A stretch of DNA of 13,002 bases from Pseudomonadota bacterium (GCA_023423675.1 JAFAFD010000491.1:1-13002), one strand, 5' to 3'. Positions 1 through 6,954 are shown, counted from the stretch's first letter. Numbers and translations: made by a program. The notes: generated by a model from the letters alone, not told the origin.

Positions 1-1379
1 GCGGCGCCGCCGGCGGCAGCACCGGTGCGACGACGACGGCGGCGACGCTTGCGCGGTGCCCCACCCTCTTCGTCCCCGCCCTCGGTGTGGATGGCATCCA
101 GCGACGATTCCAGCTCATGCCCGGACTGCGCCTGCGCTTCGCGCCAGAACGCCACGTCGGCTTCGTGCTCGGCCGAGGCGACCTGGCGCAGGGCCAGGAA
201 GTCGAACGCGGCGCGGAAGCGCGGATGGGTGAGCGTGCGGAACACGCGCTTGCGCTGGCGCGAGCTGAAGCGCGACTGCAGCAGCCAGATTTCCTGCATC
301 GGCAGCGAGAAGCGGCGCGGCAGGGCGATGGTGCTCAGCTGCTGCACGGTGACCCGGTCCGCGGCGCGACGCTGCGCCTCTTCCGGGGCGACACCCTGCT
401 TGAGCAGGCTGGCCTGGGCACGGCAGTACGCCGGCCACAGCAGCAGTGCGAACAGGAACGCCGGCGAGACCGGCTCGTCGTTGGCCACGCGCGCATCGGT
501 GTTGGCCAGGCCTTCCACCAGCATGCGGCGCAGCGCACCGGTACGGTTGGACTTGAGGGCCTTGGCGCTTTCGGGGAACAACACGTCGAACAGGCCGTAA
601 CGTTCCAGGCCTTCGAAGCTGGCGACGCCGTGCCCGGACAGGAACAGCTTCAGCACTTCTTCGAACAGGCGCGCCGGGGCGGCCTCGTTGAGCAGGTTGG
701 CCAGGTGCGGGATCGGTGCGGCGGTGCCTTCTTCGATCTGGAAGCCGAGCTTGGCAGCCAGGCGCACGGCACGCAGCATGCGCACCGGGTCTTCCTGGTA
801 GCGCTGCACCGGATCGCCGATGAGCTTCATCAGGCGCGCCTGCACGTCTTCGAAGCCGCCGGTGTAATCGCGCACCGAGAAATCCTCGATGGCGTAGTAC
901 AGGGCGTTGCAGGTGAAGTCGCGGCGGACGGCATCGTCTTCGATGGTGCCGTACACGTTGTCGCGCACGAGCATGCCGTTTTCCATTTCGCGGTCGCCGC
1001 TGCCGTCATCGCTGTTGGCGCGGAAGGTGGCGACTTCGATGATCTCGCGGCCGAAGACCACGTGGGCCAGGCGGAACCGGCGTCCGATCAGGCGGCAGTT
1101 GCGGAACAGCTGCTTGACCTGTTCTGGCGTGGCGTCGGTAGCCACGTCGAAATCCTTGGGGCGGCCATTGACCAGCAGATCGCGCACGGCGCCGCCGACA
1201 AGGTAGGCGCCGAAGCCGGAATCGCGCAGGCGGTACAGCACGCGCAGAGCGTTCGGGCTGATGTCCTTGCGGGAGATCGTGTGCTGGTCGCGCGGGATGA
1301 CGCGCAGGCTGAACGGTGATGGAGCAGAGGAATTGATGTTGGCGCTTCCGGTTGAAGTTTCGGGATTGCCCAATGGCAT
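1..1379 (-). CDS. pcnB: Poly(A) polymerase I (PcnB), 3' end outside the window
   Basis: Adds 3' poly(A) tails to RNAs in the cytoplasm, which promotes their decay; the family is the class II tRNA nucleotidyltransferase/poly(A) polymerase superfamily. The start ATG is at 1379-1377 and gives MPLGNPETSTGS..., and 459 codons are visible with no stop before the left edge. The nucleotidyltransferase core shows the LVGGAVRD motif (residues about 60-67) followed by KDFDVAT (75-81), whose aspartates D76 and D78 are the metal ligands of the family. NALYYAIEDFSVRDYTGG and the DPVRMLRAVRLAAKLGF helix follow. The visible C-terminus carries a run of seven arginines preceded by Arg-Lys, then an Ala/Gly stretch; a basic tail is usual in gammaproteobacterial PcnB and separates it from short CCA-adding enzymes. 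No Shine-Dalgarno lies at a useful distance from the ATG; a better SD-ATG pair just upstream (1389) is in the wrong frame. Divergent from tRNA-Glu. Confidence 0.95.
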   Translation of the reverse strand, partial: MPLGNPETSTGSANINSSAPSPFSLRVIPRDQHTISRKDISPNALRVLYRLRDSGFGAYLVGGAVRDLLVNGRPKDFDVATDATPEQVKQLFRNCRLIGRRFRLAHVVFGREIIEVATFRANSDDGSGDREMENGMLVRDNVYGTIEDDAVRRDFTCNALYYAIEDFSVRDYTGGFEDVQARLMKLIGDPVQRYQEDPVRMLRAVRLAAKLGFQIEEGTAAPIPHLANLLNEAAPARLFEEVLKLFLSGHGVASFEGLERYGLFDVLFPESAKALKSNRTGALRRMLVEGLANTDARVANDEPVSPAFLFALLLWPAYCRAQASLLKQGVAPEEAQRRAADRVTVQQLSTIALPRRFSLPMQEIWLLQSRFSSRQRKRVFRTLTHPRFRAAFDFLALRQVASAEHEADVAFWREAQAQSGHELESSLDAIHTEGGDEEGGAPRKRRRRRRRTGAAAGGA

Positions 1380-1394
1380 CGAGGTGCATATACT
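1366..1394 (+). promoter_or_regulatory. Putative tRNA-Glu promoter
   Basis: TTGCCC (1366-1371) and TATACT (1389-1394) are separated by 17 bases, a near-consensus sigma70 pair. A GC-rich discriminator (AGCGCTCCTGCC) follows, as is usual for stable-RNA promoters. The predicted start near 1401 gives a 5' leader of about 25 bases before the mature tRNA at 1426. The -35 box lies inside the first codons of pcnB, and the -10 box occupies the same bases as the opposing pcnB -10. Confidence 0.6.
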
Positions 1395-1419
1395 AGCGCT
1401 CCTGCCTCGGCAGCGACAA
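1390..1419 (-). promoter_or_regulatory. Putative pcnB promoter
   Basis: On the minus strand TTGTCG (1419-1414) and TAGTAT (1395-1390) are separated by 18 bases and resemble -35 and -10 boxes (4 of 6 matches each). Transcription would begin about 4 bases before the pcnB ATG, so the message would be nearly leaderless, which agrees with the lack of a usable SD. Inference from sequence only. Confidence 0.35.
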
Positions 1420-1425
1420 TTTTAT

Positions 1426-1500
1426 GCTCCCTTCGTCTAGTGGTTAGGACGTGGCCCTCTCAAGGCTAAAACAGGGGTTCGAGTCCCCTAGGGAGCACCA
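1426..1500 (+). tRNA. tRNA-Glu (anticodon CTC)
   Basis: A complete 75-base cloverleaf with encoded 3' CCA. The acceptor arms GCTCCCT (1426-1432) and AGGGAGC pair fully across seven base pairs and are followed by ACCA. The anticodon stem TGGCC/GGCTA encloses the loop CTCTCAA, giving anticodon CTC, which reads GAG. The T arm is GGGGT-TCGAGTC-CCCTA and the D arm contains TAGTGGTTAGGA. The 5' CCCTTCGTCTAG and the T arm closely resemble E. coli tRNA-Glu, which supports the identity over Gln. It stands alone, with its own terminator. Confidence 0.96.
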
Positions 1501-1520
1501 GTCGCAGCAGCAGGAACCGA

Positions 1521-1555
1521 AAAAGCCCGCCTTCGTGCGGGCTTTTCTGTTTTCC
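1521..1555 (+). terminator. Rho-independent terminator of tRNA-Glu
   Basis: AAAAGCCCGC (1521-1530) pairs perfectly with GCGGGCTTTT (1537-1546) across a CTTCGT loop and is followed by a T-rich tract. It sits 20 bases after the tRNA CCA end. The A-run on the left would also let it work on the minus strand. Confidence 0.85.
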
Positions 1556-1610
1556 GGGGTTTGTGGCTTCGGGTGCTTGGTCGCTGTGGCGCCTCTTTGC
1601 TCCTGCGCTT

Positions 1611-1714
1611 GAGGGGGCGGGCCACCCTGGCCTGGACACGCAAAAGCCCTTCCATGGTGCTCGATGGCGCCATCCATGGCGCCAACGGTCCACGCCAGGG
1701 TGGCCCGCCCCCTC
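1611..1714 (-). repeat. Palindromic element A: 27-bp stem with conserved cap
   Basis: The arms 1611-1637 and 1688-1714 are inverted repeats matching at 26 of 27 positions, separated by 50 bases. The cap contains GGCGCCATCCATGGCGCC (1666-1683), itself a hairpin-forming palindrome. The 33 bases 1659-1691 are the exact reverse complement of 1837-1869 in element B, so the element is oriented on the minus strand relative to B. The second small hairpin of B is damaged here by a substitution (CCATGGAAGG instead of CCATGGATGG on the minus strand). The stem sequence (a G/C-rich GGGGGCGGGCCACCC arm) is not shared with B. No open frame here looks coding. Confidence 0.85.
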
Positions 1715-1810
1715 CTGACAGTTTCCCGCGACGGCGGCAAGAACAGCCTCGCTCCTCCGCAGCTAATTCAACTCCGACGCGCAGACCTGCGTCCGCCACC
1801 CGCAATGTGT

Positions 1811-1920
1811 GGAGAGGCGGCAGGCCAGCCGATCCAGGACCGTTGGCGCCATGGATGGCGCCATCGAGCCCCCATGGATGGGTTCACGGCGTGTCCTGGA
1901 TCGGCTGGCCTGCCGCCTCC
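1811..1920 (+). repeat. Palindromic element B: 26-bp perfect stem with two-hairpin cap
   Basis: The arms 1815-1840 and 1893-1918 are a perfect 26-bp inverted repeat. A two-base bulge and two more G-C pairs extend the pairing to 1811 and 1920. The 52-base cap holds two short hairpins side by side: GGCGCCATGGATGGCGCC (1845-1862) and CCCATGGATGGG (1871-1882). Both are built round the same CCATGGATGG, so the folded strand would be T- or Y-shaped. It begins 40 bases beyond the stop codon of the sugar transporter and has no T-tract, so it is not a standard terminator, though it could protect the 3' end of the xyl message. Confidence 0.85.
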
Positions 1921-1958
1921 CCCACGGAGAAAGGAGGCGCTGAAACGCAGACCCGCCG

Positions 1959-3383
1959 TCAGCCTTCCATCTGCTCCAGTTCCTTGCCCTTGGTTTCGCG
2001 CACGTAGCGGACCACGAAGAAGATGGAGAGGAAGGCGGCGACCGTATAGATGCCGTAGGCGCCGGCCAGGCCGATGCCGGCCAGCAGCATCGGGAAGGTG
2101 ACCGTGATGGCGAAGTTCGACGTCCACTGCGCCGCACCGGCCACCGCCAGCGCCGAGCCGCGGATCTGGTTCGGGAACATCTCGCCCAGCATCACCCACA
2201 TCACCGGGCCCCACGACATGTTGAAGAACACCACGTAGACGTTGGCCGCCACCAGCGCCAGCCGGCCCATGCCGTCAGACAACTGCAGCCTGCCATCGAC
2301 CAGGCTGCCGCTGGCAAAGGCCACCACCATCAGCGCCAGCGCAATGGCCATGCCGACCGAACCGACCCACAGCAGCGGCTTGCGGCCGATGCGGTCGATC
2401 AGCAGCACCGTCACCAGGCAGGCACCGATGCTCAGCGCGCCGGACAGCACGTTGATCAGCAGCGCATCGTTTTCCGAGAAGCCCACCGCCTGCCACAGCA
2501 CCGCGCCGTAGTAGAACACCACGTTGATGCCCACCAGCTGCTGCAGCACCGCCAGGCCGATACCCACCCAGACGATGCTGCGCAGGCGCCCCGTGGTCTT
2601 GTCCTTCAGGTCGGCAAAGCTCGGCCGGTGCTGGTCCTGGGCCAGGCTGCCCTCGATCTCGCTGCGCTTGGTGCGGGCCTCGGCCGCGCCGTACAGCTTC
2701 ACCAGCACCGCCTCGGCCTGCGCCTGGCGCCCCTTGGCGACCAGGAAGCGCGGGCTTTCCGGGATGGCCAGCAGCAGCACCAGGAACAGCAGCGACGGAA
2801 TCGCCTGCATCCAGAACATCCAGCGCCATGCCTCCTGCCCCAGCCACAGCACCTCGGTGGAGGCACCGGCCGCGCGGGCCAGCAGGAAGTTGCTGAGGAA
2901 CGCCGCGAACAGGCCGCTGATGATCGCCATCTGCTGCACCGTGGCCAGCTTGCCGCGGTAGCGCGCCGAGGCTACTTCGGCGATGTAGGCCGGCGACATC
3001 ACACTGGCCGCACCCACCGCGAAGCCGCCGACCATGCGCGCGGCCACGAACAGCCACGAGGCATGCGCCGCGCCGGCACCCAGCGCCGACAGCAGGAACA
3101 GCACCGCCGAGATGATCAGCACGCTGCGCCGGCCCAGCAGGTCACCCAGGCGCCCGGCCACGAACGCGCCGATCGCGCAGCCCAGCAGCATCGATGCCAC
3201 CTCGAAGCCAAGGGCCGCCTCGCTGGAATTGAACGCCTGGCGCAGGCCGTCGACCGTACCGTTGATCACGCCACTGTCGAAGCCGAACAGGAAGCCACCG
3301 AGGGTGGCCACGCAGCTGATCAGGACGATGAAGGCAGTGTTTTCGCCGCGCGTGCCGGCGTTTGCAGGAATCGCTGTGGACAT
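1959..3383 (-). CDS. xylE: Sugar porter family MFS transporter, probable D-xylose:H+ symporter
   Basis: A 474-residue inner-membrane protein of the major facilitator superfamily, sugar porter family, the usual length for the group (E. coli XylE is about 490). Family marks in order are: GFLFGFDSGVING near residues 30-42, with D36 where XylE has its proton-coupling aspartate; the loop 2-3 motif GRLGDLLGRR (77-86); MSPAYIAEVASARYRGKL; PESPRFLVAKG before the central loop; QQLVGINVVFYYG, the sugar-binding helix 7 signature; DRIGRKPLL; and a C-terminal RETKGKELE. The start ATG at 3383-3381 has GGAAG five bases upstream. It is the last gene of the xyl operon, 32 bases after xylA, so xylose is the most likely substrate. 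Glucose or another hexose or pentose cannot be excluded from sequence, since this family includes xylose, arabinose, galactose and glucose carriers. Transporter call sure; substrate inferred from context. Confidence 0.9.
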   Translation of the reverse strand: MSTAIPANAGTRGENTAFIVLISCVATLGGFLFGFDSGVINGTVDGLRQAFNSSEAALGFEVASMLLGCAIGAFVAGRLGDLLGRRSVLIISAVLFLLSALGAGAAHASWLFVAARMVGGFAVGAASVMSPAYIAEVASARYRGKLATVQQMAIISGLFAAFLSNFLLARAAGASTEVLWLGQEAWRWMFWMQAIPSLLFLVLLLAIPESPRFLVAKGRQAQAEAVLVKLYGAAEARTKRSEIEGSLAQDQHRPSFADLKDKTTGRLRSIVWVGIGLAVLQQLVGINVVFYYGAVLWQAVGFSENDALLINVLSGALSIGACLVTVLLIDRIGRKPLLWVGSVGMAIALALMVVAFASGSLVDGRLQLSDGMGRLALVAANVYVVFFNMSWGPVMWVMLGEMFPNQIRGSALAVAGAAQWTSNFAITVTFPMLLAGIGLAGAYGIYTVAAFLSIFFVVRYVRETKGKELEQMEG

Positions 3384-3415
3384 TGGGTCTTCCGCGAAAG
3401 AGGTGGGCCGGCCGC

Positions 3416-4756
3416 TCAGCGCAGCAGGTACTGGTTCAGCAGGTTCTCATAGGCTTCCTGCCGGCCGCTACGCTGGCGCGGTTCGCCGGCCTGCTGGGCG
3501 TGGGCGCAGAGGTCGTCCAGGCTGAGCTGGCCGGCGGCGAAGGCCTGACCCGGGCCGTGGTCGAAGCTGGCATAGCGCTCGCGCCGCCACGACTCCAGCG
3601 GCGAGGCCTGCAGCAGCGCATGGGCCACTTCCAGGCCGCGGGCGAAGGCATCCATGCCGCCGATATGGGCCAGGAACAGGTCCTGCGGGTCGGTCGACTC
3701 GCGGCGCACCTTGGCATCGAAGTTCAGGCCGCCATGGCCCAGCCCGCCCTGCCGCAGCACCACCAGCATGGCGCCGACGGTGTCGTAGAGGTCGGTCGGG
3801 AACTGGTCGGTGTCCCAGCCGTTCTGCGGGTTGCCGCGGTTGGCGTCGATGCTGCCCAGCAGGCCGGCATCGGCGGCCACTTGCAGGTCGTGGGCGAAGG
3901 TATGCCCGGACAGGGTGGCGTGGTTGGCCTCGATGTTCAGCTTGAAATCGCCGTCCAGCCCGTGCTCGCGCAGGAAGCCGACCACGGTGGCACTGTCGAA
4001 GTCGTACTGATGGTGCATCGGCTCCATCGGCTTGGGCTCGATCAGGAACGTGCCCTGGAAGCCGATGCTGCGGCCGTGGTCGCGGGCGGCGGCAAGGAAC
4101 CGGGCCAGGTGCGCCTGTTCGCGTTTCATGTCGGTGTTGAGCAGGCAGGCATAGCCTTCACGGCCACCCCAGAACACGTAGTTGCTGCCGCCCAGCGCCA
4201 CGGTGGCCTCCAGCGCCGCACGCACCTGCACCGCCGCGCGCGCCACCACCGCGAAATCAGGGTTGGTGGCCGCACCGTTCATGTAGCGCGGGTGCGAGAA
4301 CAGGTTGGCCGTGCCCCACAGCAGCTGCATGCCGGTCTGCTGCTGGCGCTGGCTGGCCAGCTCGACCATGTGCGCGAGGTTGGCGCGGTACTCGCCGATG
4401 TCCTCCGCGTCCGGCGCCAGGTCCACGTCATGGAAGCACCAGTACGGCACGCCCAGCTTGGTGAAGAACTCGAAGGCGGCATCGCAGCGCGCCTCGGCAC
4501 GGGCCAGCGCGGTATCGCCGTGGTCCCACGGGTAGGCACGGGTACCCGGCCCGAACGGGTCCTGGCCGGCGCCGCAGAAGCTGTGCCAGTAGGCCACGGC
4601 AAAGCGCAGGTGCTCGGCCATGCTGCGCCCGCCGATCTGCTTCTGTGCGTCGTAGACCTTGAAGGCCAGGGGGTTGTCGGAGTCGCGGCCCTCGAAGGGA
4701 ATGCGACCGATGCCGGGGAAGTACTCACGCTGACCTACATGGAACGGGGTTGCCAT
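3416..4756 (-). CDS. xylA: D-xylose isomerase (class II)
   Basis: Converts D-xylose to D-xylulose in the cytoplasm, using two divalent metal ions. It is 446 residues long, matching the long (class II) isomerases of about 440. The start ATG at 4756-4754 gives [17 protein letters not shown], and AAGGA lies about ten bases upstream; the open frame extends further upstream into xylB, but that part has no family similarity. Catalytic and metal-binding marks visible are FHDVD (108-112, His109 as general base), WGGREGY (196-202), IEPKP (239-243), [13 protein letters not shown] (273 onward, with metal ligand E276), [19 protein letters not shown] and [15 protein letters not shown]. All expected active-site residues appear present. 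It is the middle gene of the operon, 23 bases after the xylB stop, and its SD overlaps the region just past that stop. Confidence 0.97.
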   Translation of the reverse strand: MATPFHVGQREYFPGIGRIPFEGRDSDNPLAFKVYDAQKQIGGRSMAEHLRFAVAYWHSFCGAGQDPFGPGTRAYPWDHGDTALARAEARCDAAFEFFTKLGVPYWCFHDVDLAPDAEDIGEYRANLAHMVELASQRQQQTGMQLLWGTANLFSHPRYMNGAATNPDFAVVARAAVQVRAALEATVALGGSNYVFWGGREGYACLLNTDMKREQAHLARFLAAARDHGRSIGFQGTFLIEPKPMEPMHHQYDFDSATVVGFLREHGLDGDFKLNIEANHATLSGHTFAHDLQVAADAGLLGSIDANRGNPQNGWDTDQFPTDLYDTVGAMLVVLRQGGLGHGGLNFDAKVRRESTDPQDLFLAHIGGMDAFARGLEVAHALLQASPLESWRRERYASFDHGPGQAFAAGQLSLDDLCAHAQQAGEPRQRSGRQEAYENLLNQYLLR

Positions 4757-4779
4757 GGACGATGCTTCCTTCTTCGGGA

Positions 4780-6273
4780 TCAGGGCAGGCGCTGCTGGAA
4801 CAGCGGCGTCAACGCCTGCAGGTGGTGGACGAAACGCTGGTAACCGGCCTCGTACGCGGCCGCGCGGGTGGGATCGGGCTGGGCGGCCAGTGCGGGGTCG
4901 AACTGCAGGTGCGCATCGACCAGGTCGGCCAGCGCCTGGCCCTGCCCTTCGCACAGCCACAGCGCCTGCAGCGCGGCCCCGAAGGCGGCGCCTTCGGCCT
5001 GCACCGGCACGGCCACCGGCAGCTGGAACAGATCGGCGATCAGCTGGCGCCAGGCCGGGCTGTTGGCACCGCCCCCGGTCAGCACCAGGCGCTGGCCGCG
5101 CAGGCCGCCTTCAACCAGCGCGTCGTAGCCGAGGCGCAGGCTGTAGCTGGCGCCTTCCATCGCGGCGCGGTAGAGGTTGGCCGGGGTCAGGTTGTGCAGG
5201 TCCAGCCCATGCAGGGCGCCGCGCGCCAGCGGCAGGTCCGGGCTGCGCTCGCCATTGAAGAACGGCAGCATCACCAGCCCATCGGCGCCGGGCGCGCTCT
5301 GCGCCAGCAGGGTTTCGCATTGCGCCGGCGACTGCCCCAACAGTGCGGCCGTCTGGCCGGTGGCGACCGTGCAGTTCATCGTGCAGATCAGCGGCAGCCA
5401 GCCGCCATCGGAAGCGCAGAACGCGGCCCAGCGCCCCTGCGCATCCACGCAGGGCGTGGCGCGCCAGGCGAACAGCGTGCCCGAGGTGCCCAGGCTCATG
5501 CTCAGCCGCCCCTCGCGCACCGCGCCGGTGCCGATGGCCGCCATCATGTTGTCGCCGCCGCCGACCGCCACGCGGGTATCGGCCGGCAACCCCAGCAGCG
5601 CGGCGATCGCCGGCAGCAGGGAGAAGCCCTGTTCCGGGCCGACCAGCGGCGGCAGCAGCGCGGCCAGGTCACGCCGCTCGTCGGTGGCGGCCAGCATCGC
5701 CGGCGACCAGGTGCGGCGGCGCACATCCAGCCAACCGGTGCCTGAGGCGTCACCGGCCTCCATGAAACGCTGGCCGGTCAGCCAGAGATTCAGATAGTCG
5801 TGCGGCAGGGCGATGCCATCCAGCGCCGCGTCCACCTCCGGCCGGTGCTGCCGGGTCCAGCGCAGCTTGGAGGCCGTATAGCCCACCCGCAGGTCGTTGC
5901 CGGCTTCGGCGATGCTGGCCGCGGGCCCGCCCATGGCGGCGGTGATCGCCTCGCATTCGGCGCCGGTGCTGGTGTCGCACCACAGCTTGACCGGGCCCAG
6001 CGCGCGGTTGTCGCGGCCCAGCGGGACGAAGCCGTGCTGCTGGCCGGACACCGCCAGCCCGCGCACCCGCGCCCGCACCGGCCCCGGCAGGGCCTGAATC
6101 GCCTCGACCAGCGCCTTCACCCAGTCGGCGGCGTTCTGTTCGCGGCCACCATCGGCCGTTGCCGCCAGTTCCAGCGGCCGTGCCTGCTGCGCCAGCACCG
6201 TGCGTGTCGCCGCGTCGTAGGCGATCACTTTCACGCTCTGCGTGCCGGCGTCGATGCCCAGATACACGCTCAT
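4780..6273 (-). CDS. xylB: Xylulokinase
   Basis: Phosphorylates D-xylulose with ATP to xylulose 5-phosphate, which enters the pentose phosphate pathway. FGGY carbohydrate kinase family, cytoplasmic, 497 residues (E. coli XylB is 484). The ATG at 6273-6271 gives [16 protein letters not shown], the usual start with the first phosphate-binding loop at residues 6-13; a GTG nine bases upstream (6282-6280) is a possible alternative, since the SD-like AGGG lies at an awkward distance for both. Further marks are [33 protein letters not shown] (the aspartate of GGGDN is the expected catalytic base), [18 protein letters not shown]-like [11 protein letters not shown], and [14 protein letters not shown] with the adenine-binding region near the C-terminus. 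It is the first gene of the xyl operon, divergent from fdxA. Confidence 0.96.
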   Translation of the reverse strand: MSVYLGIDAGTQSVKVIAYDAATRTVLAQQARPLELAATADGGREQNAADWVKALVEAIQALPGPVRARVRGLAVSGQQHGFVPLGRDNRALGPVKLWCDTSTGAECEAITAAMGGPAASIAEAGNDLRVGYTASKLRWTRQHRPEVDAALDGIALPHDYLNLWLTGQRFMEAGDASGTGWLDVRRRTWSPAMLAATDERRDLAALLPPLVGPEQGFSLLPAIAALLGLPADTRVAVGGGDNMMAAIGTGAVREGRLSMSLGTSGTLFAWRATPCVDAQGRWAAFCASDGGWLPLICTMNCTVATGQTAALLGQSPAQCETLLAQSAPGADGLVMLPFFNGERSPDLPLARGALHGLDLHNLTPANLYRAAMEGASYSLRLGYDALVEGGLRGQRLVLTGGGANSPAWRQLIADLFQLPVAVPVQAEGAAFGAALQALWLCEGQGQALADLVDAHLQFDPALAAQPDPTRAAAYEAGYQRFVHHLQALTPLFQQRLP

Positions 6274-6312
6274 GCCCTGCACGTCCCTGCGATCCGCACT
6301 GCTTCACCGCCA

Positions 6313-6332
6313 GATGTCCACCGATGGACATC
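6313..6332. promoter_or_regulatory. Inverted repeat in the xyl promoter region, candidate operator
   Basis: GATGTCCACCGATGGACATC is a symmetric site: GATGTCC and GGACATC are exact reverse complements round a 6-base centre. It lies 40-60 bases upstream of the xylB ATG. A weak minus-strand promoter (TTGCCA about 6363-6358, 18 bases, CAGACT) would place it near the transcription start, a common operator position. No regulator gene is in the window, so the ligand and protein are unknown. Confidence 0.4.
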
Positions 6333-6337
6333 GAGTC

Positions 6338-6361
6338 TGCCGGGGGCTTCCCCGGCTTGGC
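6338..6361. promoter_or_regulatory. GC-rich hairpin between xylB and fdxA
   Basis: GCCGGGG (6339-6345) and CCCCGGC (6350-6356) pair perfectly across GCTT, in the 246-bp divergent gap. There is no T-tract on either side. It could be a protein site or a transcript hairpin; its role cannot be decided from sequence. Confidence 0.3.
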
Positions 6362-6480
6362 AATGTGCAGTGCCGCAAAGTGCCGCTGCGCGGTGGCCGC
6401 ATGCGCTTGCCGCCTGTGCAGAATCGTCAGCGCGCAGGGTGCCGGTGCGTGCAACGGCAGCGCGCGCGTTCAACCTGTTC

Positions 6481-6486
6481 TAGAAT
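6481..6486 (+). promoter_or_regulatory. Putative fdxA -10 box
   Basis: TAGAAT differs from TATAAT at one position and lies 34 bases before the fdxA ATG, giving a leader of about 27 bases. It is embedded in the palindrome TTCTAGAA (6478-6485). No convincing -35 box lies 16-18 bases upstream, so an activator may be involved. No clear SD precedes the fdxA ATG, where the leader is pyrimidine-rich (CCTCCCCCCTT). Confidence 0.35.
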
Positions 6487-6519
6487 TGTCCGCTTGAAGA
6501 CGGATCTGCCTCCCCCCTT

Positions 6520-6843
6520 ATGCCCTTTGTCGTCACCGAAAACTGCATCAAGTGCAAACACACCGATTGCGTGGAAGTGTGCCCCGTGGACTGCTTCCAC
6601 GAAGGCCCGAACTTCCTGGTGATCGACCCGGACGAGTGCATCGACTGCACCCTCTGTGAGCCGGAGTGCCCGGTCAACGCGATCTTCCCGGAGGACGATG
6701 TCCCGGCCGGCCAGGAAGTGTTCGTGGGCCTCAATGCCGAGCTCGCCAAAGAGTGGCCGGTGCTGACCGTGCGCAAGGATCCGCCCGCCGATGCCGGCGA
6801 GTGGGACGGCAAGCCGGACAAGCTGCCGCTGCTGGAGCGCTGA
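6520..6843 (+). CDS. fdxA: Ferredoxin FdxA, [3Fe-4S][4Fe-4S] type
   Basis: A 107-residue cytoplasmic electron carrier of the 7Fe-8S (Azotobacter FdI) type. The N-terminal half has the expected cysteine pattern: C9, C12, C17, C21 and C25, then C40, C43, C46 and C50 in [17 protein letters not shown]. By comparison with FdI, C9, C17 and C50 would hold the 3Fe cluster and C21, C40, C43 and C46 the 4Fe cluster. The tail ([24 protein letters not shown]...) is the usual C-terminal extension of the group. The start ATG at 6520 gives [17 protein letters not shown], the conserved beginning, despite the missing SD. It is a single-gene unit between the xyl operon and a bidirectional terminator; its redox partner is not encoded nearby. 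Confidence 0.96.
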   Translation: MPFVVTENCIKCKHTDCVEVCPVDCFHEGPNFLVIDPDECIDCTLCEPECPVNAIFPEDDVPAGQEVFVGLNAELAKEWPVLTVRKDPPADAGEWDGKPDKLPLLER

Positions 6844-6864
6844 GAAGCGCCTGTTGCGGCAACG

Positions 6865-6893
6865 AAAAGGGCGCCTTGCGGCGCCCTTTTCTG
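6865..6893 (+). terminator. Bidirectional terminator between fdxA and bamC
   Basis: AAAAGGGCGCC (6865-6875) and GGCGCCCTTTT (6880-6890) form an 11-bp perfect stem with the loop TTGC. The T-run on the plus strand ends fdxA transcription. The A-run on the left becomes a T-run on the minus strand, so the dapA-bamC transcript arriving from the right can end here as well. Confidence 0.88.
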
Positions 6894-6915
6894 TGGGTGG
6901 TGCCAAGAGCAGAAG

Positions 6916-6938
6916 GTAGCGCCGGGCCATGCCCGGCG
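6916..6938 (+). repeat. SMAG-like GTAG extragenic palindrome 1
   Basis: GTAG (6916-6919) is followed by an 8-bp perfect stem CGCCGGGC (6920-6927) / GCCCGGCG (6931-6938) with a CAT loop. A GTAG head plus a short GC-rich hairpin is the pattern of the SMAG/REP family of S. maltophilia. It lies between the shared terminator and the bamC stop, both genes pointing towards it, a usual place for such repeats. Confidence 0.8.
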
Positions 6939-6954
6939 GAACCTCCACCGGCGC

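Larger units (their letters stand above)
1501..1958. other. 458-bp non-coding gap between tRNA-Glu and the xyl operon
   Basis: Two transcription units converge here. Apart from the tRNA terminator and palindromic elements A and B I see nothing recognisable. The 100 bases between the two elements (1715-1814) carry no motif, RNA gene or plausible start with a ribosome site. The open frames crossing the region run through the palindromes and into neighbouring genes in the wrong frame, and I treat them as chance. Confidence 0.7.

Noticed and set aside
27..50. CG-rich triplet repeat as a microsatellite
   Set aside because: It encodes the arginine tail of PcnB with mixed CGC and CGT codons, so it is better explained as a basic protein tail.
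87..1319. Plus-strand 410-residue frame opposite pcnB
   Set aside because: Mirrors the pcnB codon pattern; the minus strand carries the GGAVRD and DFD catalytic motifs.
1006..1389. Minus-strand 127-residue frame with a good SD as a real gene or alternative PcnB start
   Set aside because: It is a shifted frame of pcnB with an Arg/Pro-rich product; the correct frame is continuous without need for a frameshift.
1611..1920. Insertion sequence or MITE with target-site duplication, or integron attC sites
   Set aside because: No transposase, no clear flanking direct repeats, and none of the conserved attC core sites. A MITE-like origin remains possible but cannot be shown from a single locus.
1561..2137. 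Several open frames through the palindromic elements
   Set aside because: They read through inverted repeats, change character inside neighbouring genes, and lack ribosome sites.
3362..4843. Plus-strand 493-residue frame opposite xylA
   Set aside because: Opposite a complete xylose isomerase; no SD and no family similarity.
6360..6390. Sigma54-type promoter (GGCAC...TTGCC) upstream of xylB
   Set aside because: The spacing between the GG and GC elements is one base too long, and no bEBP gene or binding site is visible.
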